This document shows positions 63,896 to 64,000 of a DNA stretch of 64,000 bases, piece after piece. A program made the translations under genes and the position numbers. Positions within the stretch are counted from its first letter, which is position 1; each line of letters begins with the position of its first letter. A model generated the notes under the pieces. The model saw only the letters and a list, made by a program, of their open reading frames with translations, made no database searches and was not told the DNA's origin. The stretch is taken from positions 2,914,001-2,978,000 of the forward strand of contig NZ_CP115464.1 of the NCBI RefSeq assembly GCF_027912515.1, in the 5' to 3' direction. Source of the stretch: Brevundimonas sp. NIBR10. Lineage in GTDB: Bacteria > Pseudomonadota > Alphaproteobacteria > Caulobacterales > Caulobacteraceae.

Positions 63896-64000
63896 ATGTA
63901 CGCCCTGATGATCCTGGCGATGGTCGCCGTCTACATGGCGGTGTTGTTCGTCGTCGCCTGGCGGGGCGAACGGCCTGGCGTTCGCAGGCCCCGGCGTGGC
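63896..64000 (+). CDS. Start of a membrane protein, possibly SSS-domain sensor kinase
   Basis: Only 35 codons lie in the window. The start MYALMILAMVAVYMAVLFVVAWRGER is a single hydrophobic helix ending in a WRGER-type motif seen at the N-terminus of sodium:solute symporters and of CbrA-like sensor kinases with a symporter domain. The gene continues past the right edge, so the call is tentative. Confidence 0.5.
   Translation, partial: MYALMILAMVAVYMAVLFVVAWRGERPGVRRPRRG

Overview
The window is high-GC alphaproteobacterial DNA, most probably from Caulobacterales (Brevundimonas/Caulobacter type). Support comes from the PDH operon with a lipoyl-bearing E1 beta, the DUF5076 and DUF3667 genes, a VanR operator of the Caulobacter type, and a TonB-dependent sucrose locus. 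This placement is inferred from gene content only.

Layout. (1) 1-1064: the 5' end of vanA and a complete ligA diverge from two VanR-type operators. No ligB follows; a decayed IS6-family transposase remnant lies there instead. (2) 1.28-12.06 kb: six transcription units (P-type ATPase; beta-phosphoglucomutase/GH65 phosphorylase/DUF1275; histidine kinase/lactate-type dehydrogenase; DUF883-like; PPOX-like; cytochrome c) surround a gene for an Fnr-type regulator. Each promoter region has an FNR-like TTGAT-N4-ATCAA site, so this looks like a low-oxygen regulon island. It ends next to a tRNA-Ser gene and a possible recombinase remnant. (3) 12.7-18.2 kb: rlpA, then tmk-holB-tatD-MBL hydrolase, a cysteine-synthase-like enzyme and a DUF3606 peptide. 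(4) 18.2-34.6 kb, mainly minus strand: DUF4861 protein, an AT-richer orphan gene, lpdA, DUF3667, glutathione peroxidase, the pdhA-DUF3291-pdhB-DUF5076-pdhC operon joined by 4-base overlaps, ftsB-like, eno, a lipoprotein, rpmF, a GNAT/FAD-oxidoreductase/COQ10-like operon and lipA. (5) 34.6-39.3 kb: a repeat-like intergenic region, a CoxD-type MoxR ATPase, a lipoprotein, an HD-domain protein, an NrtR-like regulator and a second tRNA-Ser with a serine-recombinase remnant. (6) 39.9-53.1 kb: a Tat-signalled TldD-like protease, its PmbA/TldE-like partner, DUF4159, MoxR, DUF58, three Bat/DUF4175-like membrane proteins and an M3 lipoprotein peptidase. (7) 53.1-61.5 kb: an IS5-type remnant, then a sux-type sucrose locus (amylosucrase-family enzyme, ROK fructokinase, MFS transporter, LacI regulator, TonB receptor) with palindromic LacI-type operators at both outer ends. 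(8) 61.5-64 kb: an MHS-family transporter and the start of a further membrane protein.

How the parts work together. The GH65 phosphorylase probably releases beta-glucose 1-phosphate, which the adjacent mutase turns into glucose 6-phosphate while sparing ATP, as would suit oxygen limitation. The PDH genes and eno form a central-metabolism block. In the sucrose locus, uptake through the TonB receptor and MFS permease feeds the amylosucrase-family enzyme, and fructokinase traps the fructose. The 39.9-53.1 kb block looks like an envelope protein-quality or peptide-processing module with no assigned function.
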